NCBI GenBank assembly: GCA_020446425.1
Contig: JAGRES010000034.1
Coordinates: forward strand, 1-64,000
Direction of reading: 5' to 3'
From: Sphingobium sp.
GTDB taxonomy: Bacteria > Pseudomonadota > Alphaproteobacteria > Sphingomonadales > Sphingomonadaceae
Length of the DNA: 64,000 nucleotides
The translations under genes and the position numbers were made by a program. This document shows positions 24,533 to 32,764 of this stretch, piece after piece; within the stretch, counting starts at the first letter, position 1, and the number at the start of each line of letters is the position of its first letter. The notes under the pieces were generated by a model. The model had not been told where the DNA came from. It searched no databases and saw nothing but the letters and a program-made list of their open reading frames with translations.

Positions 24533-26839
24533 TCAGAACTTGAACCCGAGGGTTACGCCATAGGTTGTCGGCGCACCGGCATAACGGCCACCTTCAACGA
24601 TAATCAGCGTGGGCGCCGACCAATAATAGGTGTTCGTGACGTTACGTCCGAACACACTGACTTTCCATCGGTCGTCAATGTCACGAATGCCAGCTCGCAG
24701 GTCCAGCGTCTGGTAGGCGTCGATATCGGAAATCGTCAGCTCACCCAACGCACCATAGGAGAAGGATTGATGACGCGCCGTAGCGCCAACAGAAGCCATC
24801 AAGCCATCGGACACGGGGAACTCATAGTCGAGATTTGCCGAACCGGTCAGCTTTGGCGAGAATGGCAGCACTTCCCCCTTCATTTCAGTCAACGTGCCGA
24901 CAAAGTTGTAGTTGACGAAACTGCTGGTGATCTTGGTGCTGATATATGTTCCGTCCACGCTGAACGTCAGGCCATCGGTGGGCTGAACAGTAAGCTGTAG
25001 TTCCGCACCATAGATACGGGATTTCGGAACATTGACCAGCGCGCTTGCCGCCACGTTCACCAGTCTCGGATCGAGTGTACGTCCACGCACCTGCTTGTTG
25101 GTGTAATCATTATAGAAGGCTGCAGTATTGAGCTGCACCCTGCCGTCGAGCAGAGTGAACTTGCCACCCAGCTCATAGGCGAGAACATCTTCCTGAACCG
25201 CAGGCACCAGCGACTTGTAGGTCGTCGAGAGCACCGCGCCGAACGCACCGCTCTTATATCCGTGACTGACGCTCGCATAGAGAAGAGTATCGCGATTGAG
25301 CTTCCAGTTAGCAGCGGCGCGCCAAGAGAAGTTATCTTCCTTCAGCTTCGGATTATAATATCCGACCGTAACATTGTCCGGCTGAACGGTTACACAACCG
25401 CCAACCGCAATGGTGCCAGGAACACGAGCGGTGAAATAATCCGCAGTGCTCTGGTTGTCGGCCGTCGTACAACCGATCAGCTCACGCCGGTAATTGGTAT
25501 AGCGCGCACCAACCTGCAGGTTGAGGCCGTTATCGAGATCATATTCGATGTTGCCATATACCGATTCAGAGCTTCCCGTCTGGCGGTTGCGTCCCGATGC
25601 AAGGGTATACCCCCCCTTGCCGAGAATGCCGTCCGTAAAAATAGCGGTCTGCACTTCATTGACCTTGTCATCGGTGATGTTGCCGCCAACAATCCACCGC
25701 AGTGGGCCGCTCGTGCCCGACAGCCGCAATTCCTGGAAGAAGGTTCGCATATAACCGTCAACGAGAATTGTGGTAGCAGTGTACGGCGTACCATCACCTT
25801 CAACCGCGGATTCCGTTGTGTAGCGGTTGTAGGACGTGATCGACTTCAGCTGGATATCCGGTGTCAGATCGACATCGAGGGTCAACGACGTCTGGAAGTT
25901 CTTGTTATCCTTTTTGAACGGATAGTTCGCATCCCAATCGGCCGCACGATTATTATGGGGTGCGCGCGGATAATTGTAGACCTCCGGCGCAACAGCCAGG
26001 AAGAATGCATTGCCACCCGGTGACGACGTCGGGCCGATATATTGAACGGCCTGCGTATCGGACTGATCATGCGCGGCGTTGACATTCAGACGGGCAGAAA
26101 TCGTGTCGGAAGGCTCCCAGTCCAACAAGAGGCGGCCAGATACTATGTCCTTCTTACCCAGCTCGTCGTCGCGCGTATAGTTGCGCTGCCAGGCTCCGCC
26201 ATGGTCGGTCTGGAAGGACAGCCGGAAGCCAAGCGTATCGCCAAGCGGTCCCGAAAAATATCCGTTGGTGCTGAACTCGTCGAAGCGGGCATAGGTCACG
26301 TCTATACCCCCCGAAAGCTCTTCGGTCGGCGCGTTCGGAATGATGTTGATCGCACCTGCCGTGGAGTTGATCCCGTACAGAATGCCCTGCGGCCCCTTGA
26401 TCGTCTCGACGCGCTGGGCATCGAGCATCGAGAAGGAGGTCAGCGAGCCATATGGCAGGGGAACTTCGTCGACATATACTGTAACGGCTGGCGAAGCAGC
26501 GAGGCCATAGTCGTAAAAGCCGATACCGCGCATCGTATAAACGGGCACGCCATAAGCGCTCTTGGCGTAGGTAAAGCCGGGAACCGCCTTGACCAGATCG
26601 TCAGGGCTCGTGATCCCGAGAGATTGCAATTGTTCACTGGACGTTGCGCTGATTGTCAGGCCGACATCGTTGAGACGCTGGCTGCGCTTTTGGGCGGTAA
26701 CGATGATCTCGCCCATCGCCAGCTCAGGCGCTGCGTTGGCGCCGTCCGCCGCATCCCCTTCCTGACCATGCGCCACTTGGGCAGTCACCATCAGGCAGGC
26801 GCCCGCATATAACATGGTTTTCATACTAAAGTTGCTCAT
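24533..26839 (-). CDS. TonB-dependent outer-membrane receptor (tandem copy 1)
   Basis: A 768-residue receptor. Signal peptide (KTMLYAGACLMVTAQVAHG), TonB box MGEIIVTAQKR, plug with VYTMRGIGFYDYGLAASPAV and ETIKGPQGILYGINSTAG, then a barrel ending in VTLGFKF. The frame starts earlier (26857), but the ATG at 26839 is preceded by AGGGGAGA at good spacing and begins directly before the signal peptide. It is clearly paralogous to the next receptor upstream (27139-29553), with matching plug blocks and barrel blocks. It probably imports a related or alternative ligand. Its upstream region has only a degenerate version of the island operator. Confidence 0.9.
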   Translation of the reverse strand: MSNFSMKTMLYAGACLMVTAQVAHGQEGDAADGANAAPELAMGEIIVTAQKRSQRLNDVGLTISATSSEQLQSLGITSPDDLVKAVPGFTYAKSAYGVPVYTMRGIGFYDYGLAASPAVTVYVDEVPLPYGSLTSFSMLDAQRVETIKGPQGILYGINSTAGAINIIPNAPTEELSGGIDVTYARFDEFSTNGYFSGPLGDTLGFRLSFQTDHGGAWQRNYTRDDELGKKDIVSGRLLLDWEPSDTISARLNVNAAHDQSDTQAVQYIGPTSSPGGNAFFLAVAPEVYNYPRAPHNNRAADWDANYPFKKDNKNFQTSLTLDVDLTPDIQLKSITSYNRYTTESAVEGDGTPYTATTILVDGYMRTFFQELRLSGTSGPLRWIVGGNITDDKVNEVQTAIFTDGILGKGGYTLASGRNRQTGSSESVYGNIEYDLDNGLNLQVGARYTNYRRELIGCTTADNQSTADYFTARVPGTIAVGGCVTVQPDNVTVGYYNPKLKEDNFSWRAAANWKLNRDTLLYASVSHGYKSGAFGAVLSTTYKSLVPAVQEDVLAYELGGKFTLLDGRVQLNTAAFYNDYTNKQVRGRTLDPRLVNVAASALVNVPKSRIYGAELQLTVQPTDGLTFSVDGTYISTKITSSFVNYNFVGTLTEMKGEVLPFSPKLTGSANLDYEFPVSDGLMASVGATARHQSFSYGALGELTISDIDAYQTLDLRAGIRDIDDRWKVSVFGRNVTNTYYWSAPTLIIVEGGRYAGAPTTYGVTLGFKF

Positions 26840-27093
26840 ACTTCTCTCCCCTTTCAAAGCAATTCTGTTTTAACGATTCCGATGACACGCAAGTCGGCCC
26901 GGTAACCGGTGGAAAGATTTCAGACGGTCATGCGTTGTTGGCCGACCCGCGAGAATCCCGTTCCACGAATATTCAACTGTCATGGGGAAAAGGGTTTGGC
27001 AAAGCACAGGCAGGCGGCACCTATATGACCTATCGCCCTGTACTATAGCCACTGCGTATGGCTGGCCTTTTCAGGATGCCGTCTGGGAAAAAA
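26840..27093. other. Intergenic region between the two tandem TonB receptor genes
   Basis: Contains the ribosome site of the downstream receptor and, at 27020-27033, two CCTAT half-sites in the same orientation (CCTATATGACCTAT). This resembles half of the island operator but is not a palindrome. No gene was seen. Confidence 0.4.
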
Positions 27094-27121
27094 GGTGCCA
27101 AGCAACTTACGGCTTGGCACC
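27094..27121 (-). terminator. Terminator of TonB receptor copy 2
   Basis: A 10-bp perfect stem (27094-27103 with 27112-27121), an 8-nt loop, and on the minus strand six T residues. It lies 17 nt after the receptor stop and separates the two tandem receptor transcripts. Confidence 0.88.
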
Positions 27122-27138
27122 CGATTAGAGTTCCGGTC

Positions 27139-29553
27139 TCAGTATTTGAAGCTGACGCTAACGCCGTAAGTCACGGGTCGAGCCGCATAGCGCACATTAT
27201 TGTCAAACGCGTGGACCGTGTTCAGCCAGTAATATTTGTTGGTGACATTCTTGCCCCAGAACTGAACCCGCCACTTGTCGTCAAGAGCGCCTATCCCTGC
27301 CCTGAGGTCAAGTATCGTATAGGCATTGAGCGTGGTGTCTCCAGCACTTCCAAGGGCGCCAGCCGACTTGCTGCGATAACTGAGTGTAGCACCGAGTGAG
27401 GCTTTCAGGCTGTCCGACACATCCCACTCATATTCCGCGATACCGGTAGCCGCCCATTTGGAATTATAGGGGATATCGGTACCCGCGAAGTTCACGGCAT
27501 TGCCACTATCGTCGATACCGATGAACCGATCAATGCGGGCGTCGGTGAACGTTCCGGACGCGGTGAGGCTGAGGCCCGGAACCGGGCGAACCGCAAGTTC
27601 AAGCTCCGCCCCGCGGATGCTGGACTTGGGAATATTCGTCAGCTTATCGAGAACACCATAGGGCGCGATGAAGATGCCGGAACGGATCTGCTTGTCGGAA
27701 TAGTCGTAATAATAGGCCGCTGCGGTGATGCTTGCGCGATTGTTGAGCAGCCTTTTCTTCACACCGACTTCCGCGGCGAGCAGGCGTTCCTGGGTTACTG
27801 GAGCCATCTGTTCAACGCGCGTGGCGACGACGTTGGGGAAGCTGCCTGTCTTATACCCCTGAGACAGGTTGGCATAGATCAGCGTCGTTGGTGTGGGCTT
27901 GTAATCCAAGCCTATCCGCCACGAAAAATTATGCTCCTTCAACACATCCTGAAACCCGGTGATCGGGATCGGGTTGCCGAAATCCGGCCCGGGGTTCGGA
28001 TTGGGCTCAGCAGTCGTACAGGCTCCCGGGGCAAGCAGCGGAATGCCGCGCGCCGCATATCCGTTCAGCCCGTCGACGATCGCCGCCCATTTGCCATCGC
28101 CCTGATCGTTGGTGCACTGGTCGACCGCGCGCTTGGTATGCGTGTAGCGCCCGCCCAGCTTCACCGTGAGGTCGGGGTCGATATCATATTCCAGATTACC
28201 GAATGCAGCGTAGTTATCCATCTTCTGGTTGGAGAAATAGCTGTTCCCGATCCAGCCCGCCCCGGCAGGGAACAGGGCTATGAAGAAGTCGATGGTCGAC
28301 GCATCGGGATAGAAAGAGTTGGCATATTCATCGACCTTGCTGTGTTCGTAATTCCCGCCGATCATCCAGCGAAGCGGCTCTCCCGCATCGTTGGAGATAC
28401 GCAGCTCTTGCGTGAAGGAAGTGATATCGCCATCGACCGCATCCTGATCGAAGGCAGCCACCGCATAACCGTCCGTATCCACCTGATTACGCCGTTTATA
28501 GGCGGTATAGGCGGTGATGGAGGTCAGCAGAATATCGTCCGAGAACTCATATGTGCCGCGCAGCGCGATTTGGCCCATCCGCTCGTCCCCTTTCGGGAGG
28601 CCCGGCGTCCAGTCAGCCGCCCTTGCCTTTTGCGGAGACAGCGGCAATGTCGAGAGGATAGCGGCGTTATTGTTGGGATTGCCGGTCACGAACGCAGATA
28701 CAGCGGGCAGCACTATCGGATCGAATTCGAAAGCCTGGGGCGCCTGCGGGTCGGACTTGTTGATCCAGCCGTTGACGTTCAGTTCAAACCGGAGCCTGTC
28801 CGAAGCGTCCATATCCAGCAGTAGCCGGGCCGCCATCTTGCGCGTCTTTCCAAGGCTGTCGTTGCGGGTGTAGCTATATTGCCAGTCCCCGGAATGCTCG
28901 CCTGAGAAAGAGAGGCGTGCGCGAACCGCATCGCTCAAAGGCCCGCTGATATAGCCTTCCGCCGTAAAATCGTCGAAACGCGCATAGCCGACCGTTAAAC
29001 CTGCCTCGAAATCGGCGGTGGGTTTCTTGGCGATATAGTTGATCGCGCCGCCCGTCGAATTCTGTCCGAACAAAATGCCCTGCGGCCCCTTGAGAACCTC
29101 CAGCCGTTCCAGGTCCATACCCGCGCCGGTCGTCAAGGCCGGGAAAGCTAGCGGGACCTCGTCCACATAGACGGAGACCGCCGGATAGGCCGCCAGGGAA
29201 TTCTCGTAAAACCCGACGCCGCGAAGCGTGTAAACAGGTGTGGACGTATCCGTCTGGGAGAAGGTGAGGCCCGGCGTTGAGTTGGCCAAGTCCGCTACAT
29301 TGCGAATGCCCCTGTTCTGCAGGTCTTCGCCGCCAATTGCGGTAATCGAAATACCGACCCGGCTCGCCGATTCCGAGCGCTTCTGCGCGGTGACGACAAT
29401 ATCGCCGATAGCCATGTCGGCCTCAGCATCGGGCTGAACGCCCTGTCCCTCGGCCTGCGCCATTGCACTGGACATTGCCAATGCCAGCCCCCCGCAACCG
29501 GCAAGCGATCCCAATAATATTCGATGAAACTGAAAACGACGGCTCGTCGACAT
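27139..29553 (-). CDS. TonB-dependent outer-membrane receptor (tandem copy 2)
   Basis: An 804-residue receptor. The frame can start at 29655, but the ATG at 29553 has AGAGGGG 7 nt upstream and begins the signal peptide (LLGSLAGCGGLALAMSSAMAQ). TonB box IGDIVVTAQKR, plug with VYTLRGVGFYENSLAAYPAV and EVLKGPQGILFGQNSTGG, barrel ending VSVSFKY. Compared with copy 1 it has longer extracellular loops; a Pro/Asn/Gly-rich insertion (NPNPGPDFGNP) lies in the barrel. It is downstream of the second LysR gene on the same strand, with a 190-bp gap. The ligand is unknown; a hydrophobic catabolic substrate is likely from context. Confidence 0.9.
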   Translation of the reverse strand: MSTSRRFQFHRILLGSLAGCGGLALAMSSAMAQAEGQGVQPDAEADMAIGDIVVTAQKRSESASRVGISITAIGGEDLQNRGIRNVADLANSTPGLTFSQTDTSTPVYTLRGVGFYENSLAAYPAVSVYVDEVPLAFPALTTGAGMDLERLEVLKGPQGILFGQNSTGGAINYIAKKPTADFEAGLTVGYARFDDFTAEGYISGPLSDAVRARLSFSGEHSGDWQYSYTRNDSLGKTRKMAARLLLDMDASDRLRFELNVNGWINKSDPQAPQAFEFDPIVLPAVSAFVTGNPNNNAAILSTLPLSPQKARAADWTPGLPKGDERMGQIALRGTYEFSDDILLTSITAYTAYKRRNQVDTDGYAVAAFDQDAVDGDITSFTQELRISNDAGEPLRWMIGGNYEHSKVDEYANSFYPDASTIDFFIALFPAGAGWIGNSYFSNQKMDNYAAFGNLEYDIDPDLTVKLGGRYTHTKRAVDQCTNDQGDGKWAAIVDGLNGYAARGIPLLAPGACTTAEPNPNPGPDFGNPIPITGFQDVLKEHNFSWRIGLDYKPTPTTLIYANLSQGYKTGSFPNVVATRVEQMAPVTQERLLAAEVGVKKRLLNNRASITAAAYYYDYSDKQIRSGIFIAPYGVLDKLTNIPKSSIRGAELELAVRPVPGLSLTASGTFTDARIDRFIGIDDSGNAVNFAGTDIPYNSKWAATGIAEYEWDVSDSLKASLGATLSYRSKSAGALGSAGDTTLNAYTILDLRAGIGALDDKWRVQFWGKNVTNKYYWLNTVHAFDNNVRYAARPVTYGVSVSFKY

Positions 29554-29743
29554 TCCAAATCCCCTCTTTTGGCACCGTCGCTTCGTTTCGAATACGATCG
29601 GCGTCTTCTCGTTTTGCCGGGAGCAGCATGAGGTCGACAGGCCCTCCCGAAACAAGAAGAGCTTAGCCTTTTTGGAACAGCCGATAATCCGGCTTTATGA
29701 CAATGGGTTATTAAGCTGGCAGGATATAATGACCCGACAGGCG

Positions 29744-30709
29744 TTACTTGACTCCGACCAGCCGGCGGGGGACGGAAGCATAACTCCGGGTGTCCTGCAA
29801 AGGATGACAACCTTCGGCGCCGAACGTCCGCACTGCTTCTATAAATGCCCGCTGGGCCGCGGTTGCATGCCGCTGCCGCGGGTAATAGGCGCAAATTTCC
29901 AGTTTCGGCAGCGTCCAGTCCTGCAGCAAGGGCACCAGCAACCTTCTGTCTATGTGAGGCTCCATCCATTCTCTTGTCCAGACTGTAACACCCAGCCCGT
30001 CCAGTGCGGAGGCCAGGGCGACACCGCAGTCATTGACGGCCAGCGCGCCGGAAACGGCAATATCTTCGACAGCTTCGCCGTTGGTGAAGCACCAATTATC
30101 TGGCTTCTGCTGACCAGCCTGCCGCCATGTAATCAGGCGATGATTAGCCAAATCCGCCGGATGTGCAGGCGTACCGTTCTTCTGGATGTAGGAAAGCGAC
30201 GCGACCGCAATTCTGCTCAACGTCGGACCAGCCGATATTGCAATCATGTCACGGTCGACAAACTGGCGCATACCAAAGGCAATATCGACACCCTCTTTCA
30301 CAAGGTCGACCGGCGTTTCGCAGCAAACAATCTCAACGGAAACATCCGGGTTGCTCCGCTGAAAAATCGTAACAATGGGCTGCACAACTTGCGCCACGAC
30401 AATCTGGGGGGCGCATAACCGCAATTTCCCTCCCACCATTTCGCGAAGATTGGTGGCCTTGCTCAGAACATCATCGAACTGCTCCATAAGCGGCACGATC
30501 CGCTCCAGCAGCCATTCTCCCGCTTCGGTGGGAGCAACGCTGCGCGTTGTGCGATTCAACAGGCGGATGCCCATCCTATCCTCAAGGCCGCGGATGATCT
30601 GGCTGAGCGCCGAGGGAGACACACCCATCATGAGTGCCGCCTGTGTGAAGCTTCTTTTTTCTGCGACATGAGCGAAAGCCTGCAGTTCCGCAAATTGGCT
30701 GCCTCGCAT
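29744..30709 (-). CDS. LysR-family regulator (second in the island)
   Basis: A 321-residue LysR protein of the CrgA/DsdC-like subgroup: HTH at about 4-60 (ELQAFAHVAEKRSFTQAAL, then SPSALSQIIRGLEDRMG), then an effector domain. ATG at 30709 is preceded by GGGAG at 9 nt; an upstream TTG (30715) is less likely. It is divergent from the amidase gene and precedes the TonB receptor on the same strand, so it may control either. An exact island operator lies in its upstream region (30834-30848), so it may itself belong to the regulon of the first LysR. Confidence 0.88.
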   Translation of the reverse strand: MRGSQFAELQAFAHVAEKRSFTQAALMMGVSPSALSQIIRGLEDRMGIRLLNRTTRSVAPTEAGEWLLERIVPLMEQFDDVLSKATNLREMVGGKLRLCAPQIVVAQVVQPIVTIFQRSNPDVSVEIVCCETPVDLVKEGVDIAFGMRQFVDRDMIAISAGPTLSRIAVASLSYIQKNGTPAHPADLANHRLITWRQAGQQKPDNWCFTNGEAVEDIAVSGALAVNDCGVALASALDGLGVTVWTREWMEPHIDRRLLVPLLQDWTLPKLEICAYYPRQRHATAAQRAFIEAVRTFGAEGCHPLQDTRSYASVPRRLVGVK

Positions 30710-30833
30710 GACCAAATTCTCCCGTCAGAACATTCTCAAAGCGAGCCCGTAACACCGACATAGATCGCGATTGGGCGAGCCGCCTGGTCAGGATAGCACT
30801 TGCTGCCGCCTTCATCCCGCAAATTGATAACCG

Positions 30834-30848
30834 ATAGGCTTTCCCTAT
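30834..30848. promoter_or_regulatory. Putative LysR operator, ATAGG-CTTTC-CCTAT
   Basis: An exact palindrome copy between the divergent second LysR gene (start 30709) and the amidase gene (start 30957), about 110-125 bp from each. On the minus strand its spacer (GAAAG) fits the common nnAAR pattern seen in the other copies. Confidence 0.65.
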
Positions 30849-30956
30849 GGGTCGCTCAGGCGTTTGGCCAAATCCGTGCCGGAGCATTATGGCTGCTTCT
30901 CTTCAAAGCCCTGTAATGTCTTACGTCATGCACTTTGGGCCTGCTCCCTATAAAAG

Positions 30957-32543
30957 ATGCCCGATTTGACAAGGACACAAAGAGCGGAGCTTGTTTTGAG
31001 AGGGAACGAAAAAACTGTTTCTGTGCAAGGTATTGAACTGGATCGCCGCGGACTGCTGGGCGGTGTTCTGACCGTCGGGCTGGCTGGGATCGCACCCGGC
31101 GCGGCGTTCAGCGCGACCGGGCGCAAACCTCGTGACAGCGATCTGACCATGCTCACCGCCAGCGAAGCCGCATCGCGGATAAGGACGGGCGATCTAAAGG
31201 CTGAATCCTATGTTTCGGCCCTGATATCCCGGGCAGACCGGCAAGCAGCACTTAATATCTTCATCTCCTGTGACAATGCGGCGCTGCTGGAAAATGCCCG
31301 CAATATCGACAAGCGCCGGGCAAATGGCGCCGTGCTGGGTCCGCTCGCCGGCATTCCCCTGCTTGTGAAGGACAATATCGAAACGAAGAGCCTTACGACC
31401 AGCGCCGGTACGCTCGGTCTGAAAGACAACCGGCCTCAGTTGAATGCGGCTGTATTGGAGCGATTATATGGCGCCGATGCACTGCTGTTCGGCAAGACCA
31501 ATATGGACGAGCTCGCATTTGGCGTATCCAGCAATAACAAAGCATATGGCCCGGTACGCAACCCCTATGATCTTGAGCGTACCGCAGGCGGCAGCAGCGG
31601 AGGCACGGCTGCCGGTATAGCCGCGCATATTTCTCCGATTGGTCTGGGCACCGATACCGGGGGGTCCACACGTATACCGTCGTCATTGTGCGGAATAGCA
31701 GGCCTGCGGCCCAGCAGCGGACGCTATCCGCGCGGCGGCGTGGTTCCTTTCAGCAGAACCCGTGATGAAATCGGTATATTGGGCCGTTCACTGGACGACC
31801 TCATGTTAATGGACTCACTCATTGTCCCCGAACCCCGGCAACCCATTGCATCGCTAAAGGGCCTCAGGCTGGGGCTGCCAAAGCGCTATTTCTGGTGGGC
31901 CATGACACCGGAAACGCAAATATTGATGGATGAGACCATCCGCCGATTAAAGGCAGCGGGGGTTGTTTTCGTAGATGTTGAACTACCCGGGCTGGAAGAC
32001 CTGCTAGCCGCTATTGGACCCATTCTGGCCTATGAAATGAACGCGACCATCGGACACTATCTGCGTTCGACCGGCAGCCCGCTTACCGTCGAACAACTCT
32101 TCGGCCAGGTCCGCAGCCCGGATGTGTTAGGAGCATATAAGCAAACCGCCGCACTGAATATCAGCAATTCGGCATATATTCAGGCACTGAATGTCGCGCG
32201 ACCGCGTTTGCAGATATTATATGACGAATGCTTCCGCACCAGCGGCGTTGCGGCTCTCATGTTTCCGGCCACGCCATGCCCGGCTCCCCTTCTAAGCGCC
32301 AATACCGTTACCTTGGGTGGCGAGGATGTACATGTGATGCACGCCATGTTCCACAACGCCAACCCCGCATCGGCAGCAGGTATACCGGGCCTGGTACTGC
32401 CCGCCGGACTAACCAAGGCCGGTTTGCCGGTCGGGATCGAGTTGGATGGCCCGACCGGCTCAGACAGCAGGTTGCTGGCGATCGGCTCCTTGATCCAGAA
32501 AAGCCTGCCACCAATCCCGTTTTCCAAAGTCGATGGAATGTGA
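30957..32543 (+). CDS. Amidase-signature family hydrolase, probably Tat-exported
   Basis: A 528-residue amidase. The Ser-cisSer-Lys triad is visible: Lys138 in LLVKDNIE, Ser213 in GGSSGGTAAG, Ser237 in DTGGSTRIP. It hydrolyses an amide bond, substrate unknown. Residues 29-52 (DRRGLLGGVLTVGLAGIAPGAAFSA) combine twin arginines, a hydrophobic core and an AxA-like end, so export by Tat is likely. A start at GTG 31023 would put the twin arginines close to the N-terminus, as is usual for Tat signals; the ATG at 30957 gives an unusually long leader. It is divergent from the second LysR with an island operator between. It may trim a conjugated (amide-linked) substrate in the periplasm. Confidence 0.85.
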   Translation: MPDLTRTQRAELVLRGNEKTVSVQGIELDRRGLLGGVLTVGLAGIAPGAAFSATGRKPRDSDLTMLTASEAASRIRTGDLKAESYVSALISRADRQAALNIFISCDNAALLENARNIDKRRANGAVLGPLAGIPLLVKDNIETKSLTTSAGTLGLKDNRPQLNAAVLERLYGADALLFGKTNMDELAFGVSSNNKAYGPVRNPYDLERTAGGSSGGTAAGIAAHISPIGLGTDTGGSTRIPSSLCGIAGLRPSSGRYPRGGVVPFSRTRDEIGILGRSLDDLMLMDSLIVPEPRQPIASLKGLRLGLPKRYFWWAMTPETQILMDETIRRLKAAGVVFVDVELPGLEDLLAAIGPILAYEMNATIGHYLRSTGSPLTVEQLFGQVRSPDVLGAYKQTAALNISNSAYIQALNVARPRLQILYDECFRTSGVAALMFPATPCPAPLLSANTVTLGGEDVHVMHAMFHNANPASAAGIPGLVLPAGLTKAGLPVGIELDGPTGSDSRLLAIGSLIQKSLPPIPFSKVDGM

Positions 32544-32671
32544 ACACTGCAATAGCCTTACCCCCCACTCCACAGGACCGTATTACCGTTGATATCTTGC
32601 TTCCTCGCGAGCGGCTCGCACAGAAGCTGGCGATGGATGTAGTTCTGTGCGAGTGGCGAGCGTGGCCATAA
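32540..32671 (+). CDS. Small open reading frame after the amidase gene
   Basis: A 43-codon frame starting with a GTG that overlaps the amidase stop and ending at TAA 32669-32671. The peptide (ITVDILLPRERLAQKLAMDV in its middle) is amphipathic and not low-complexity, but I do not recognise it and it has no good ribosome site of its own. It could be a translationally coupled small protein or chance. Confidence 0.2.
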   Translation: MNTAIALPPTPQDRITVDILLPRERLAQKLAMDVVLCEWRAWP

Positions 32672-32677
32672 TATGGA

Positions 32678-32702
32678 AAGGGCGGGAACTTGCCCCGCCC
32701 TT
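32678..32702. terminator. Stem-loop between the convergent amidase and malate synthase genes
   Basis: A 9-bp stem (AAGGGCGGG at 32678-32686 with CCCGCCCTT at 32694-32702) and a 7-nt loop. It has only a short T stretch on each side, so it is probably a modest bidirectional terminator. Confidence 0.55.
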
Positions 32703-32764
32703 ATCTCCTGTATCATGGAGGAGCCGAAGAATTACCCGGTCCCTCCCATAAGGCGCGCCCTCTA

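Noticed and set aside
27010-27033. Possible further copy of the ATAGG-type operator (CCTAT twice) before TonB copy 1
   Set aside because: The two CCTAT units are direct repeats, and the inverted partner is GCAGG or absent, so the palindrome is not formed.
27931-28824. A 297-codon plus-strand frame inside the TonB receptor region
   Set aside because: Antisense to a complete TonB receptor and without ribosome site or recognisable motif.
29684-29698. ATAAT-CCGGC-TTTAT before TonB copy 2
   Set aside because: It keeps T-N11-A but both inner G/C pairs of the arms differ; too weak to count.
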